Shown: in pieces, positions 1-9,425 of the stretch | Numbering within the stretch: the stretch's first letter is position 1 | Layout: each line of letters starts with the position of its first letter | Assembly: GCF_000374365.1 (NCBI RefSeq) | Contig: NZ_KB894117.1 | Location: 62,001-126,000, forward strand | DNA from: Bacteroides gallinarum DSM 18171 = JCM 13658 | GTDB taxonomy: Bacteria > Bacteroidota > Bacteroidia > Bacteroidales > Bacteroidaceae | Direction: 5' to 3' | DNA length: 64,000 bases | Made by a program: the position numbers and the translations under genes | The notes under the pieces: model-generated | The model's input: only the letters and a program-made list of their open reading frames with translations | What the model was told of the DNA's origin: nothing | Database searches by the model: none

Positions 1-1
1 G

Positions 2-1612
2 CGCTGGTACATCGCCAGACGTGACCAGGGCAGCGTGTCATTGTGTGACTATTACCCGCCCACGGACGACAACAGCATCCTGAACGGCGGTGAGTGGACC
101 CGTTTCGAAACGAGCGACCCCGGTTTTTATCCCAATGCCTCGCAGCGGGAACAGGCTCTCTCCAACTCGGAACGATATGCCGGATGGTCGAGAAACCGTG
201 TACAGCAGCTCAACAACCAGAATGACGGCAACACTTACAGCATCAACTACTGGCAGAACGCCTACATCATCAGCCGCGGCGGCAAGCAGACAAAGAAGGC
301 TTACGCCTACGAGATACATGTCAAGAAAAGCTGGAACCATGAGGAAATCGTGTATGAAGAGATATTCGATTCCTACACTATGGATCTGGAGACCTTCAAG
401 GCGCAGCTCAATGCCCGTCTGTCGGAATTCAACGAAAACGAGGACGGCTATGTCTATTACATAGCTTCCGACGCGTGGAACTACTATCAGGCAACGGATG
501 CCGCCAAACTTAAAGGATGCGAGAGCGTGACCATCAGCGTCACCTGCTCGGACGGGGCTACTCTGGGCCAAGGTTCGACCCAGTACAAATGCAGGAAATG
601 CGGCGGTTCACCCAATGCCCATACCAAGGATTGCTCCATGCAGACCTCCGTGACGGAAAATGAACTTGACTTTTCGGAATTGGATGAGCTGATACGGGAG
701 GCAGACAACCAGGTAGCCATGCTTCAATCACAGATCAAGGCACTGGAGGATGAGAACAAGGAGCTGCTGAAGAAAATATCCGAGGCCAGTGTGGAGGATG
801 CTGCCGTTTACAGGCAGCAGTACAACGCCAACCTGACGCGTATCGGAGAGTTGAAGGCAGAACTGGCCGAGTGGCAGAAGAAACAGAAGGAATACGCGGA
901 TGCGAAGCAGGAAGCGGCAAACGACAATGACGTGCCGACGGACGACTACTACCGTATCCCGGCCATCATGCAGGACTGCAAGACTGCCTACAGTCTGTCG
1001 TGGCAGGACGGCGGTTCGTGGAACGGATACACGTTCGTCCGCAAGGCGACCATGCCGAATATAGACGGCGAGATAACTTTCAAGGCAACCATCAGCATAG
1101 CACGCAAGCCGAAATACTTCCTCGGCATCAAGATTCACCGTGCCATTGTACAGATCAGCTGGGAACTGACCTCGCAATACACCGACACGTATGTGGCCGA
1201 CGTGCTGACATTCGACCCGGACCTTCCGGAAGAAGAAAAAGAGCGGATCGTGAATGAACGTATCGCGGAAATCGCCCGGGAGCATCCGTCATGCAAGATC
1301 ACGACGGAATATGCCCGTACCACCCCGATGGAAGATACCTCTACCGGAGAGGTGTACCACCTGCTGTGGTCAAGTGACCGTCTTGAAATCGCGCGTGAAG
1401 TGGATTCCCGGATTACGCAGATATACGCCGACCTGGTATCCCTGGAAAAGATGATGCATTACAAGCGCAGCATCATCGACGTGCTGAAGGATGTCCTTCC
1501 GGATCTGAATATGGACGAAGGGCGACGCCTCACTCTCGTGGAAGAATGCCATGACCGTTGGGTGGAAAACGCCCGTAGCCTGCGAAGCGGGAGAAAGGAG
1601 GAAAGACCATGA
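2..1612 (+). CDS. Conjugation-cluster protein with CxxC zinc-like motif and coiled coil (5' end missing)
   Basis: The reading frame is open from the first bases of the window, so the start lies further left; the first internal start candidate is a GTG at 35. I do not recognise the family. The visible 525 residues contain a Cys-rich patch (CRKCG followed by a further Cys about 11 residues on, near residues 185-200) that could bind zinc, then a long charged coiled coil (about 215-300), and a mixed alpha/beta C-terminal half. No signal peptide can be judged because the N-terminus is absent. The stop overlaps the start of the next gene (ATGA), so it belongs to the transfer operon. A role in transfer is inferred from position only. 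Confidence 0.75.
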   Translation, partial: RWYIARRDQGSVSLCDYYPPTDDNSILNGGEWTRFETSDPGFYPNASQREQALSNSERYAGWSRNRVQQLNNQNDGNTYSINYWQNAYIISRGGKQTKKAYAYEIHVKKSWNHEEIVYEEIFDSYTMDLETFKAQLNARLSEFNENEDGYVYYIASDAWNYYQATDAAKLKGCESVTISVTCSDGATLGQGSTQYKCRKCGGSPNAHTKDCSMQTSVTENELDFSELDELIREADNQVAMLQSQIKALEDENKELLKKISEASVEDAAVYRQQYNANLTRIGELKAELAEWQKKQKEYADAKQEAANDNDVPTDDYYRIPAIMQDCKTAYSLSWQDGGSWNGYTFVRKATMPNIDGEITFKATISIARKPKYFLGIKIHRAIVQISWELTSQYTDTYVADVLTFDPDLPEEEKERIVNERIAEIAREHPSCKITTEYARTTPMEDTSTGEVYHLLWSSDRLEIAREVDSRITQIYADLVSLEKMMHYKRSIIDVLKDVLPDLNMDEGRRLTLVEECHDRWVENARSLRSGRKEERP

Positions 1613-2334
1613 AACGGGCCTTGCTGATAACCATAGTGCTGCTTGCACTCCTGCCTGATGTCGTCAAAGCACAATGGACATTCGACGTGGTGTCCGTTGA
1701 AGCCTATATCAATGACCATAAGAAGCAGCGTAGCTTGTTGCTGGCCCGAAGTACCCTTGAGTACAGCAACCAGCTGCTGCACGAATACAGCCGCAAGGAG
1801 GTCGGCGAATACAAGGAACTGAATATCGACCTTGACCGGTACACCCGTGCCTTTGATGTCATTGATGTGATGTACCAGTCGTTACGCACGGTATTGAACG
1901 CAAAGAACACCTACAATACGGTAAGTGACCGGATAGCGGACTACAAGTCGATGCTGGAGGCATTTCACGAGAAGGTGCTGAAACGCGGACGCATCGAACC
2001 CTCCGACGCCCTGCTCATCACCATCAACGAGAAAGCCATACGGGATATAGCCCATGACGGGGAGCAACTCTACAAGTCGGTCAGCGACCTGGCGCTGTAT
2101 GCCACGGGAGCGGCGGCCTGCTCCACTTCGGATCTGCTGATGGTGCTGGAGGCCGTGAACAGGTCTCTGGACGACATCGAACGGCATCTGAACCGGGCCT
2201 ATATGGAGACCTGGCGATACATACAGGTAAGAATCGGCTACTGGAAGTCGAAGATATACCGTGAACATACCAAACAGGAGATAATTGAAGGAGCCTTCGG
2301 ACGTTGGCGCAACTCCGGAAGGCTGGATTACTAA
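1609..2334 (+). CDS. Secreted helical conjugation protein, TraI/DUF4141-like position
   Basis: A 241-residue protein with a clear signal peptide (basic start, hydrophobic core, cleavage likely after VVKAQ near residue 21) followed by almost wholly alpha-helical sequence. It overlaps the preceding gene by four bases. Its place just before a TrbL/VirB6-like gene matches the periplasmic TraI of Bacteroides transfer operons, but sequence similarity to TraI is not obvious to me. The C-terminus has an alanine-rich helix ending in GRW, a feature shared with the gene at 2353 and the pair at 41960 and 42667. Function in the periplasm during mating-pair formation is inferred. Confidence 0.75.
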   Translation: MKRALLITIVLLALLPDVVKAQWTFDVVSVEAYINDHKKQRSLLLARSTLEYSNQLLHEYSRKEVGEYKELNIDLDRYTRAFDVIDVMYQSLRTVLNAKNTYNTVSDRIADYKSMLEAFHEKVLKRGRIEPSDALLITINEKAIRDIAHDGEQLYKSVSDLALYATGAAACSTSDLLMVLEAVNRSLDDIERHLNRAYMETWRYIQVRIGYWKSKIYREHTKQEIIEGAFGRWRNSGRLDY

Positions 2335-2352
2335 CGATAAAAGGGAAAAAAG

Positions 2353-3111
2353 ATGAACAGAAAACTCATGCTCATGACGGTTGCGATCATTGCAACAGCA
2401 ACGGCACAGGCGCAGTATGTGACCTATAACCACGACTCGCCGAAGCAGAACCAGATTACGGTCATGGAAACCGGTGCGGGCTCCCTCACGCCGGAACTGT
2501 ACTACTGGGCATTACACAACAAATACAAGAAATCGGCAGCGGCAAAGAACAAACTGGGGTTCCGCACGACAGCCGGCATCAACCTCTATAACCAGACGGA
2601 CGAAGCCGAATCCATCGATTCGGCATTGGTGAGCCGCGCGAAAATAGAGGCCCTGAACGTGGCAGACCGACAGGCTGATATCGCCTGGCTTGCCGAAGGT
2701 GACAAGATCAACGGCCAGATGGAAAGGATGAAGCGTAACATCGACCGTATCCTTCCTGCCGGGGGCACCCCGGAGGACAGGGAACGCTGGACGGAATACT
2801 ACCATGTTTTCCAGTGCGCCATTGATGCTACCAGGGATGCCTATATGCCCAATGCGCAGCGGAAGAAAGAGTATCTGCGAATCTACGAAGACGTGGTGCA
2901 GCAGAATGAGATTCTTGTCAGCTATCTCGCCAAACGGCAGAATGCCACCCTGACGAGCAACCTGCTGAACGCGACCTCGGACCGTACCTTGGACAAAGGC
3001 AGCGTCATCAGGGAAGCCATGAGCCGCTGGAACGAATCGCGTCTCGCGGTGCGTGGCTCACAGTCGGGCGGCAGTTCCGGAGGTGACGGTGAAGAGAGTG
3101 TAAACAGGTGA
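2353..3111 (+). CDS. Secreted helical conjugation protein, second of pair (DUF5045-like?)
   Basis: A 252-residue exported protein: signal peptide with cleavage near ATAQAQ (about residue 20), then helical sequence and a Gly/Ser-rich tail (about 237-246). Near the C-terminus it carries the motif AMSRW, matching the RW motif of the previous gene and of the genes at 41960 and 42667. It lies between the TraI-position gene and the TraJ-like gene, so a periplasmic part of the transfer channel is likely. The family name DUF5045 is a recollection, not verified. Confidence 0.7.
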   Translation: MNRKLMLMTVAIIATATAQAQYVTYNHDSPKQNQITVMETGAGSLTPELYYWALHNKYKKSAAAKNKLGFRTTAGINLYNQTDEAESIDSALVSRAKIEALNVADRQADIAWLAEGDKINGQMERMKRNIDRILPAGGTPEDRERWTEYYHVFQCAIDATRDAYMPNAQRKKEYLRIYEDVVQQNEILVSYLAKRQNATLTSNLLNATSDRTLDKGSVIREAMSRWNESRLAVRGSQSGGSSGGDGEESVNR

Positions 3112-3132
3112 AACTAAAAAGACAGACGGCAA

Positions 3133-4266
3133 ATGGCAGACGGAAATATACTCACTGATTTCGGTATCAATCTTCTTGAGGAGGAGATTGACGATGTGAT
3201 TTTTCAAACGAACGAGTTCCTCACGGACGCGACGTTTACGGGTTCGCAGGGGCCGTTCTGGTGGATACTGCAGATGTGCATGGCTCTGGCCGCCTTGTTC
3301 TCGCTTGTCATGGCGGCAGGTATGGCCTACAAGATGATGGTGAAGCATGAGCCGCTGGATGTGATGAAGCTGTTCAGACCGCTGGCTGTTTCCATCGTTC
3401 TCTGCTGGTGGTATCCGCCTGCAGACACGGGTATGGCCGGCAGCGGAAGCAACTGGTGTTTTCTGGACTTCCTATCCTACATCCCGAACTGCATCGGTTC
3501 GTACACGCATGACCTGTACGAGGCGGAAGCCACACAGATAGCGGACAAGTTCGAGGAAGTGCAGCAGCTCATCCACGTAAGGGACACGATGTACCACAGC
3601 CTGCAGGCACAGGCGGATGTCGCCCACACGGGAACATCAGACCCCAACCTTATCGAGGCGACCATGGAACAGACCGGTGTGGATGAAGTGACCAGCATGG
3701 AAAAGGATGCGGCGGAACTGTGGTTCACCTCCTTGACGGCCGGTGTCGTCGTGGGAATAGACAAAATCATCATGCTGATTGCCCTTGTCGTGTTCCGCAT
3801 AGGCTGGTGGGCGACGATCTACTGCCAGCAGATATTGCTCGGTATGCTGACGATATTCGGCCCGTTGCAATGGGCGTTCTCTCTGCTGCCGAAATGGGAA
3901 GGTTCCTGGGCAAAATGGCTGACACGTTACCTGACGGTACATTTCTACGGGGCCATGCTCTACTTCGTGGGCTTCTATGTATTGCTCCTTTTCGACATCG
4001 TGCTGTGCATCCAGGTGGAAAACCTGACCGCAATCACGGCCAGCGAGCAGACAATGGCGGCCTACCTGCAGAACAGTTTCTTCTCCGCCGGTTATCTGAT
4101 GGCGGCAAGCATTGTAGCCTTGAAATGTCTGAACCTTGTACCTGACCTTGCGGCGTGGATGATACCGGAGGGCGACACGGCCTTCAGTACGAGAAATTTT
4201 GGAGAAGGCGTGGCACAGCAGGCCAAGATGACAGCGACAGGCGGTATCGGGGCAATCATGAGATAA
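3133..4266 (+). CDS. traJ: TraJ-like inner-membrane channel protein (TrbL/VirB6 type)
   Basis: A 377-residue polytopic membrane protein. Hydrophobic segments are visible near residues 45-70, 80-95, 195-230 and 240-260, with more near 275-300 and 315-335; a soluble helical stretch sits between about 125 and 195. Size, topology and position after the TraI-like pair and before the TraK- and TraM-like genes match Bacteroides TraJ, the counterpart of TrbL/VirB6 in type IV secretion, which forms part of the inner-membrane pore. The C-terminus ends in IMR. It is separated from the previous gene by 21 bases, so it is in the same operon. Confidence 0.85.
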   Translation: MADGNILTDFGINLLEEEIDDVIFQTNEFLTDATFTGSQGPFWWILQMCMALAALFSLVMAAGMAYKMMVKHEPLDVMKLFRPLAVSIVLCWWYPPADTGMAGSGSNWCFLDFLSYIPNCIGSYTHDLYEAEATQIADKFEEVQQLIHVRDTMYHSLQAQADVAHTGTSDPNLIEATMEQTGVDEVTSMEKDAAELWFTSLTAGVVVGIDKIIMLIALVVFRIGWWATIYCQQILLGMLTIFGPLQWAFSLLPKWEGSWAKWLTRYLTVHFYGAMLYFVGFYVLLLFDIVLCIQVENLTAITASEQTMAAYLQNSFFSAGYLMAASIVALKCLNLVPDLAAWMIPEGDTAFSTRNFGEGVAQQAKMTATGGIGAIMR

Positions 4267-4308
4267 GATAAAAAACATATAAACAACAATCCTTAAAAAT
4301 AAAAAAGT

Positions 4309-4701
4309 ATGAACGTACAAGAACAAATCAAAGAATGGTATCAAGACAGACGGTTCGTGAACTATGTGAATATGCGCGTACAAGAAGAAATCCGTCATGT
4401 ATCGGAACAACGTCCCGACCAGAAGTACAAGGAACTGGACGATGCCTTTGACCTGGATGATCGGTATTTCGTCCCACTGACGACTTATCTGACCTATCGC
4501 CTGCAACTCGCCAAGTTGCAGAAAAACAGATCGAAACGCAGGCGTGGCATCTGGTGGGTGTTTGTGCAGATAGTCATACTGAGACTTTATACGGAAATCA
4601 CCACCAAGGAGTTTGAGAAACTCCAAAAGGAGTCATACGGAGCAATCATACCGATGCTGCACAATGAATATGTAATGAAGTTGAATAGAATAAGACAATA
4701 A
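4309..4701 (+). CDS. Small charged protein between traJ and traK
   Basis: A 130-residue, strongly charged, mostly helical protein with one weakly hydrophobic stretch (about residues 80-95, IWWVFVQIVILRLY) that could attach it to the membrane. I do not recognise a family. It is preceded by an AT-rich gap of 42 bases and followed after only 6 bases by the TraK-like gene, so it is co-transcribed with the channel genes. A structural or assembly role in transfer is inferred from context. Confidence 0.7.
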   Translation: MNVQEQIKEWYQDRRFVNYVNMRVQEEIRHVSEQRPDQKYKELDDAFDLDDRYFVPLTTYLTYRLQLAKLQKNRSKRRRGIWWVFVQIVILRLYTEITTKEFEKLQKESYGAIIPMLHNEYVMKLNRIRQ

Positions 4702-4707
4702 ACCGAT

Positions 4708-5322
4708 ATGATTATCAAGCATCTGGAAAACAAGATACGGCTGGTGGGCATTATCTGCACGGCTTTTCTCGTGGGATGTGTCATCATCAGCGTATCGAGC
4801 ATCTGGACAGCCAGGACAATGGTGTCGGATGCACAGAAAAAGGTGTACGTGCTGGACGGCAACGTGCCCATTCTTGTCAACCGCACCACAATGGAGGAAA
4901 CGCTCGATGTGGAAGCCAAAAGCCATGTGGAGATGTTCCACCACTATTTCTTCACCTTGCCGCCTGATGATAAATACATCAAATACACGATGGAAAAGGC
5001 GATGTATCTGGTGGACGAAACAGGTCTGGCGCAATATAACACTCTTAAGGAGAAAGGTTTTTACTCCAACATCCTCGGCACGAGTGCCGTGTTCTCGATT
5101 TATTGTGACAGCATCCGCTTTGACAAGAGCACCATGGAGTTCACCTATTACGGCCGCCAGCGAATCGAACGCAGAAGCAACATCCTGATGCGTGAGCTGG
5201 TGACAGCCGGTCAGCTCAAGCGTGTACCGAGAACGGAGAACAACCCTCACGGTCTGCTGATAGTGAACTGGCGCACTCTCCTTAACAAGGATATAGAACA
5301 GAAAAGCAAGAGCAACTATTAA
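4708..5322 (+). CDS. traK: TraK-like conjugal transfer protein (VirB8 role)
   Basis: A 204-residue protein with a short cytoplasmic N-terminus, one membrane segment (about residues 12-34) and a periplasmic domain. The start, size and pattern agree with Bacteroides TraK, the functional counterpart of VirB8, which bridges the inner-membrane channel and the VirB10-like TraM. It stands 6 bases after the previous gene and 12 before the next, in the conserved order traJ-(small gene)-traK-(small gene)-traM. Confidence 0.87.
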   Translation: MIIKHLENKIRLVGIICTAFLVGCVIISVSSIWTARTMVSDAQKKVYVLDGNVPILVNRTTMEETLDVEAKSHVEMFHHYFFTLPPDDKYIKYTMEKAMYLVDETGLAQYNTLKEKGFYSNILGTSAVFSIYCDSIRFDKSTMEFTYYGRQRIERRSNILMRELVTAGQLKRVPRTENNPHGLLIVNWRTLLNKDIEQKSKSNY

Positions 5323-5334
5323 ACAATCAAGGAT

Positions 5335-5724
5335 ATGAACATCAAGGGATTCAGACGGATGCTGCTGGGCGAAAAGATGCCTGACAGGAATGATCCGAAG
5401 TACAAGGAACGCTATGAGCGTGATGTGGAAGCCGGACGCAAGTTTGCCAAGGCGACCCGTATAGACAAGGCGGCAGCCAAGGTGCAGGGCTTTGCCAACG
5501 TGCACCGTACTCTTTTTCTGGTCATCGTGTTCGCTTTCGTGCTGGGCGGGCTGGCATGGAACATCTACCGTATAACAGTGGTATATCGTCACCAGCCGGC
5601 GGAGAGGACAGCGACAGAGATGCAGGATTCGGTATTGAGGGAGCGGCACAGGATGTTGCAGGAAGAGGAACTGAGGGAAACCGGGACAGGAAATACAAAC
5701 CGTAGCAAAACAGACTTGCCATGA
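5335..5724 (+). CDS. TraL-position single-span membrane protein
   Basis: A 129-residue protein with a basic cytoplasmic N-terminal half (about residues 1-55), one membrane helix (about 60-80) and a short charged periplasmic tail. It occupies the place of TraL (DUF3989-type) between TraK and TraM in Bacteroides transfer operons and overlaps the traM start (ATGA). The order and topology support the role; sequence similarity to TraL was not confirmed. Confidence 0.7.
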   Translation: MNIKGFRRMLLGEKMPDRNDPKYKERYERDVEAGRKFAKATRIDKAAAKVQGFANVHRTLFLVIVFAFVLGGLAWNIYRITVVYRHQPAERTATEMQDSVLRERHRMLQEEELRETGTGNTNRSKTDLP

Positions 5725-6866
5725 AAAAGATATTTGAGAAAATCAATTTCAGACAGCCGAAGTACATGCTCCCTGCCATTCTTTATATCCCTCTGCTCGG
5801 TGCGTCCTACTTCATATTCGACCTGTTTCATACTGAAACGGCGGATATACCGGACAAGACGCTGCAGACAACGGAATTCCTGAATCCGGAACTGCCGGAA
5901 GCGCAGATCAAGGATGACGGCATTGGCAGCAAATACGAGAACATGGAGAAATCGTGGGGCAAGATACAGGACTACTCGGCGGTCGGCAACATAGAAAGAG
6001 ACGAACCTGATGAAAACAAGGAAGAATATGAATCACAATACACGCAGGATGACATCGCCCTGCTCGATGAGCAACAGCAGGAAAAAGCAGCGGCAGCGGA
6101 AATTGCCGCCGCCAAAGAGCGTGAACAGGAAGCACTCGCGGAGTTGGAAAAGGCCCTTGCCGAAGCACGGCTGAAAGGACAGAACATGGTGATGCCCCCT
6201 GAAGAGGCGGATACCACGGACACCGTTCCGCCGCAGAATGTACCGGAGGCCGGCACCATCGACGAGGAGAAACGTCCGGTGCAAGCACCGTCGGCAGACG
6301 AACCGCCCAGCGCGGTAGTCCGCAAGGTGAAGACCACCTCGGACTATTTCAACACGCTGGCGAAGGATGCCCGTGAACCGAAGCTGATCCAGGCCATCAT
6401 AGACGAGGACATCAAGGCTGTGGACGGCTCGCGCATCAGGCTGCGCCTGCTGGATGACGTGGAAATAGACGAGTGCGTAGTGAAACGGGGTACGTACCTG
6501 TACGCCACGGTAAGCGGCTTCTCGTCCGGACGTGTCAAGGGAAACATCAACAGCATCCTTGTGGACGACGAGCTTGTGAAGGTCAGTCTCGCGCTTTATG
6601 ACACGGACGGTATGGAGGGCCTGTATGTACCGAACAGCCAGTTCCGGGAAACGAGCAAGGATGTGGCCAGCAGTGCCATGTCGGGCAACATGAGCATGAG
6701 TACCGGAACTACAGGGAACAGCCTCGCCCAATGGGGAATGCAGGCGGTGAACAACGCTTACCAGAAGACGAGCAACGCCATCAGCAAGGCCATCAAGAAA
6801 AACAAGGTCAAGCTGAAATACGGGACTTTCGTCTATCTGGTCAATGGTCAGGAAAAAAGGAAATAA
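5721..6866 (+). CDS. traM: TraM-like conjugal transfer protein (VirB10 role)
   Basis: A 381-residue protein with a short basic N-terminus, a membrane helix (about residues 15-35), a long Glu/Ala-rich coiled coil (about 105-160), a Pro-rich linker (about 165-200) and a C-terminal beta-rich domain (about 205-381). This layout is that of VirB10/TrbI and of Bacteroides TraM, which spans the periplasm and couples inner- to outer-membrane parts of the channel. Residues 210-300 (ALIDEDIKAVDGSRIRLRLL and following) resemble the conserved TraM_N/C core. It overlaps the previous gene by four bases. Confidence 0.88.
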   Translation: MKKIFEKINFRQPKYMLPAILYIPLLGASYFIFDLFHTETADIPDKTLQTTEFLNPELPEAQIKDDGIGSKYENMEKSWGKIQDYSAVGNIERDEPDENKEEYESQYTQDDIALLDEQQQEKAAAAEIAAAKEREQEALAELEKALAEARLKGQNMVMPPEEADTTDTVPPQNVPEAGTIDEEKRPVQAPSADEPPSAVVRKVKTTSDYFNTLAKDAREPKLIQAIIDEDIKAVDGSRIRLRLLDDVEIDECVVKRGTYLYATVSGFSSGRVKGNINSILVDDELVKVSLALYDTDGMEGLYVPNSQFRETSKDVASSAMSGNMSMSTGTTGNSLAQWGMQAVNNAYQKTSNAISKAIKKNKVKLKYGTFVYLVNGQEKRK

Positions 6867-6880
6867 AAAGGTTCGAGACA

Positions 6881-7234
6881 ATGGAAACAGATATTTCAAA
6901 ACTACATGAGGGAACGGACGGCTTTTACTACGATGACTTCCTCGCTCCCGACAAGGCCGAAACATTCGTCGGGCAACTCGTGAGTACCCAATGGTGGCAG
7001 AAAGGTGGACGCTTCGCCCTAATATGCAACTTTCTGGCAGAGGACGGGCGGAAAATCGCCTTGTTCGCCTTCCAGAAATACACCGGCTTTTACGGGCCGG
7101 GAGACGGGGCGGTCAATTTCAAGCACGCGGAGATGAATACCTTCTGGGAGTGTGAGGTCCGGGAAAACCGGAAGGGACGTTGTACTTGGGCGAGTGCCCT
7201 GCAGCTTGGAGGGCCGAAAAACAACGCGATATGA
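6881..7234 (+). CDS. Small hypothetical protein before the methyltransferase
   Basis: A 117-residue soluble protein starting at the ATG at 6881, 14 bases after traM. It is rich in aromatic residues (FYYDDFL near 15-21, TQWWQKGG near 36, YTGFYGPGD near 68). I do not recognise it. Its stop overlaps the methyltransferase start (ATGA at 7231), suggesting translational coupling and a shared job, for example DNA modification or protection; this is only an inference. Confidence 0.75.
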   Translation: METDISKLHEGTDGFYYDDFLAPDKAETFVGQLVSTQWWQKGGRFALICNFLAEDGRKIALFAFQKYTGFYGPGDGAVNFKHAEMNTFWECEVRENRKGRCTWASALQLGGPKNNAI

Positions 7235-8010
7235 TAGAGACGGACAAGATATACAACATGGACTGCCTGGAAGGCATGAGCCGTATGCCGGAGGGAAGCG
7301 TCGATGCCATCATCGCCGACCTGCCTTACGGTGTATTGAACCGCGGCAACCGGTCAGCATGTTGGGACAGGCAGATACCCCTCGGTCCGCTGTGGGAGCA
7401 GTACCGTAGGATTATCAAGCCGGACAGTCCGATAATCCTGTTCGCCCAGGGAATATTCTCCGCGCATCTCATGCTTTCCCAACCGGGAATCTGGCGTTAT
7501 AACCTCGTATGGCAGAAGGACCGTGTTACGGGCCATCTCAATGCCAACCGGATGCCGTTGCGCCAGCATGAGGACATTCTGGTGTTCTACATGAAGCAGC
7601 CCGTGTATCATCCGCAGATGACACCGTGCCCTCCCGAAAGGAGAAACCATGGACGCAGCATGACGGAAGGCAGTTTCACGAACCGGTGCTACGGGGAGAT
7701 GAAGCTGGTACCGGTACGCATGGCGGACAACAAATATCCGACATCGGTCATTTTCATCCCGAAAGAACACAAGACAGGGGCATTCTATCATCCGACCCAG
7801 AAGCCTGTGGCACTGGTCGAGTACCTGATACGCACCTACACCGACGAGGGGGACACCGTGCTGGACAACTGCATCGGGTCCGGAACGACTGCCATTGCCG
7901 CAATCCGTTCGGGACGGCACTATATCGGATTCGAGACCGTGAAGGAGTACTGCGACATCGCCGAACTCCGTATCCGGGAAGAACTGGAGCGAATACATAC
8001 GACGACATAA
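7231..8010 (+). CDS. DNA adenine/cytosine-N methyltransferase (N6/N4 type)
   Basis: The start is taken as the ATG at 7231, which overlaps the previous stop and begins directly before the conserved opening (YNMDCLEGM); frames with earlier starts only add unrelated residues. The 259-residue protein has catalytic motif IV as DLPYG (about residues 30-34) and the AdoMet-binding motif I as DNCIGSGTT (about 212-220) near the C-terminus, the order of beta-class N6-adenine or N4-cytosine enzymes. No partner restriction enzyme is near, so it is an orphan enzyme. Embedded in the tra operon, it could modify element DNA so that host or recipient nucleases do not cut it. Confidence 0.92.
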   Translation: MIETDKIYNMDCLEGMSRMPEGSVDAIIADLPYGVLNRGNRSACWDRQIPLGPLWEQYRRIIKPDSPIILFAQGIFSAHLMLSQPGIWRYNLVWQKDRVTGHLNANRMPLRQHEDILVFYMKQPVYHPQMTPCPPERRNHGRSMTEGSFTNRCYGEMKLVPVRMADNKYPTSVIFIPKEHKTGAFYHPTQKPVALVEYLIRTYTDEGDTVLDNCIGSGTTAIAAIRSGRHYIGFETVKEYCDIAELRIREELERIHTTT

Positions 8011-8050
8011 GGGTAAAAGAAAAACAAATGGAATATAAACAATCAACGAC

Positions 8051-8908
8051 ATGAATATGAATCTCAAGAAAATCGGAACGGTATTTCTTCTGACAGCCGG
8101 ACTGCTGGGAACGCGGAATGCACAGGCGCAGACGACCTACGAGGAAATGGAACAACTGACGGTCAACGAACAGGTGACGACCGTCATCACGGCATCGGAG
8201 CCGGTACGCATGGTGGACATTTCCACCGACAAGGTGGTTGGCGACCAGCCTTTGGACAACATTGTACGGCTGAAACCCAAAGAAGCCGGGCACGAGGACG
8301 GCGAGGTGATTGCCATCGTGACCGTCATCACGGAACGCTACCGCACGCAATACGCGCTGGTTTACACCACACGGCTTAAGGAAGCCGTAACGGACAAGGA
8401 GATACTCCCTCACGAGCGCAACGCCTACAACAATCCGGCAGTATCGATGTCAACCGCCGAGATGACGCGCTTTGCCAGACGGATCTGGAACTCTCCGGCG
8501 AGAATCAGGAATGTGGCCACCAAGGCACACCGTATGGTGATGCGCCTGAACAACATATACTCTGTCGGGGACTACTTCTTCATAGACTTTTCCATAGAGA
8601 ACAAGACGAACATCCGTTTCGACATCGATGAGATCAGGGTAAAGCTCGTTGACAAGAAACTCGCCAAGGCCACCAACGCCCAGACTATCGAGCTTACTCC
8701 GGCGATGATACTGGAACCGGGAAAGACATTCCGACATGGCTACAGGAATGTGCTTGTCATCAAGAAGATGACCTTCCCGAACGACAAGCTGCTGACTGTC
8801 GAAATGACGGAAAAGCAAATCAGCGGCCGCAATATCAGCCTGAACATCGATTATGAGGATGTGTTGTCTGCCGATTCGTTTAACGCTGACCTGCTGGAGG
8901 AGGAATGA
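8051..8908 (+). CDS. traN: TraN-like conjugal transfer protein (DUF4138, VirB9 role)
   Basis: A 285-residue exported protein: signal peptide with cleavage near AQAQT (about residue 26), then a beta-rich domain. Conserved TraN-like pieces are visible, such as RIRNVATKAHRMVMRLNNIY (about 152-171) and FFIDFSIENKTNI (about 176-188). TraN works with TraM and TraO in the periplasmic/outer-membrane core. Two start codons lie two residues apart (8051 and 8057); either would serve the signal peptide. It overlaps traO by ATGA. Confidence 0.88.
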   Translation: MNMNLKKIGTVFLLTAGLLGTRNAQAQTTYEEMEQLTVNEQVTTVITASEPVRMVDISTDKVVGDQPLDNIVRLKPKEAGHEDGEVIAIVTVITERYRTQYALVYTTRLKEAVTDKEILPHERNAYNNPAVSMSTAEMTRFARRIWNSPARIRNVATKAHRMVMRLNNIYSVGDYFFIDFSIENKTNIRFDIDEIRVKLVDKKLAKATNAQTIELTPAMILEPGKTFRHGYRNVLVIKKMTFPNDKLLTVEMTEKQISGRNISLNIDYEDVLSADSFNADLLEEE

Positions 8909-9417
8909 TTATGAGAAAGACTCTGATTCTGATGTTTGCCTGCATGTGCCTTGCCTTCAGCGCGAACGCACAACGCAACAGCGGCCGTCTTTCACTGGGG
9001 GTCGGGCTGCTTTACAGGAACGGTATGGACGTGACGTTTTCATACGAACATGAAATGAACTACCGGCACGCGTGGGAGTTCTTTGCCAACGGCTACCTGC
9101 AGTGGGCCGAATGCGGCCCGTGCGGCCATATCTGTCCGGAATCCTTCTGGCGCAACTACCGCACCTATGGCTTTGGCGTGGCATACAAGCCTTGCGTGGT
9201 ACGGGGCCGCAATCATTACGGCAACCTGCGTATAGGAGCTTCGGCAGGAAGCGACACGAAGAAGTTCCTGGGCGGCCTGCATTTCGGTTACGAGCACAAT
9301 TACGTGCTGCGGTCCGGATGGACGCTGTACTGGCAGGCGAAGAGTGATTTGATGATAAAGGGCGCGGATCTGCTTCGGGTAGGTGTAGCCCTTGGTGTGA
9401 AACTACCGATAAAATAA
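8905..9417 (+). CDS. traO: TraO-like outer-membrane conjugal transfer protein
   Basis: A 170-residue protein with a signal peptide (cleavage near SANAQ, about residue 22) followed by alternating beta-strand sequence (SLGVGLLYRNGMDVTFSYEH and similar), as expected of a small beta-barrel. Gene order directly after traN and the overlap with its stop identify it as TraO of Bacteroides-type elements, thought to sit in the outer membrane with TraN. A second start two residues in (8911) also fits. Confidence 0.85.
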   Translation: MIMRKTLILMFACMCLAFSANAQRNSGRLSLGVGLLYRNGMDVTFSYEHEMNYRHAWEFFANGYLQWAECGPCGHICPESFWRNYRTYGFGVAYKPCVVRGRNHYGNLRIGASAGSDTKKFLGGLHFGYEHNYVLRSGWTLYWQAKSDLMIKGADLLRVGVALGVKLPIK

Positions 9418-9425
9418 GGGAAAAG

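Noticed and set aside
6033..6965. Minus-strand reading frame opposite traM
   Set aside because: Shadow of the GC-rich traM coding region; no ribosome site and no sensible protein features.
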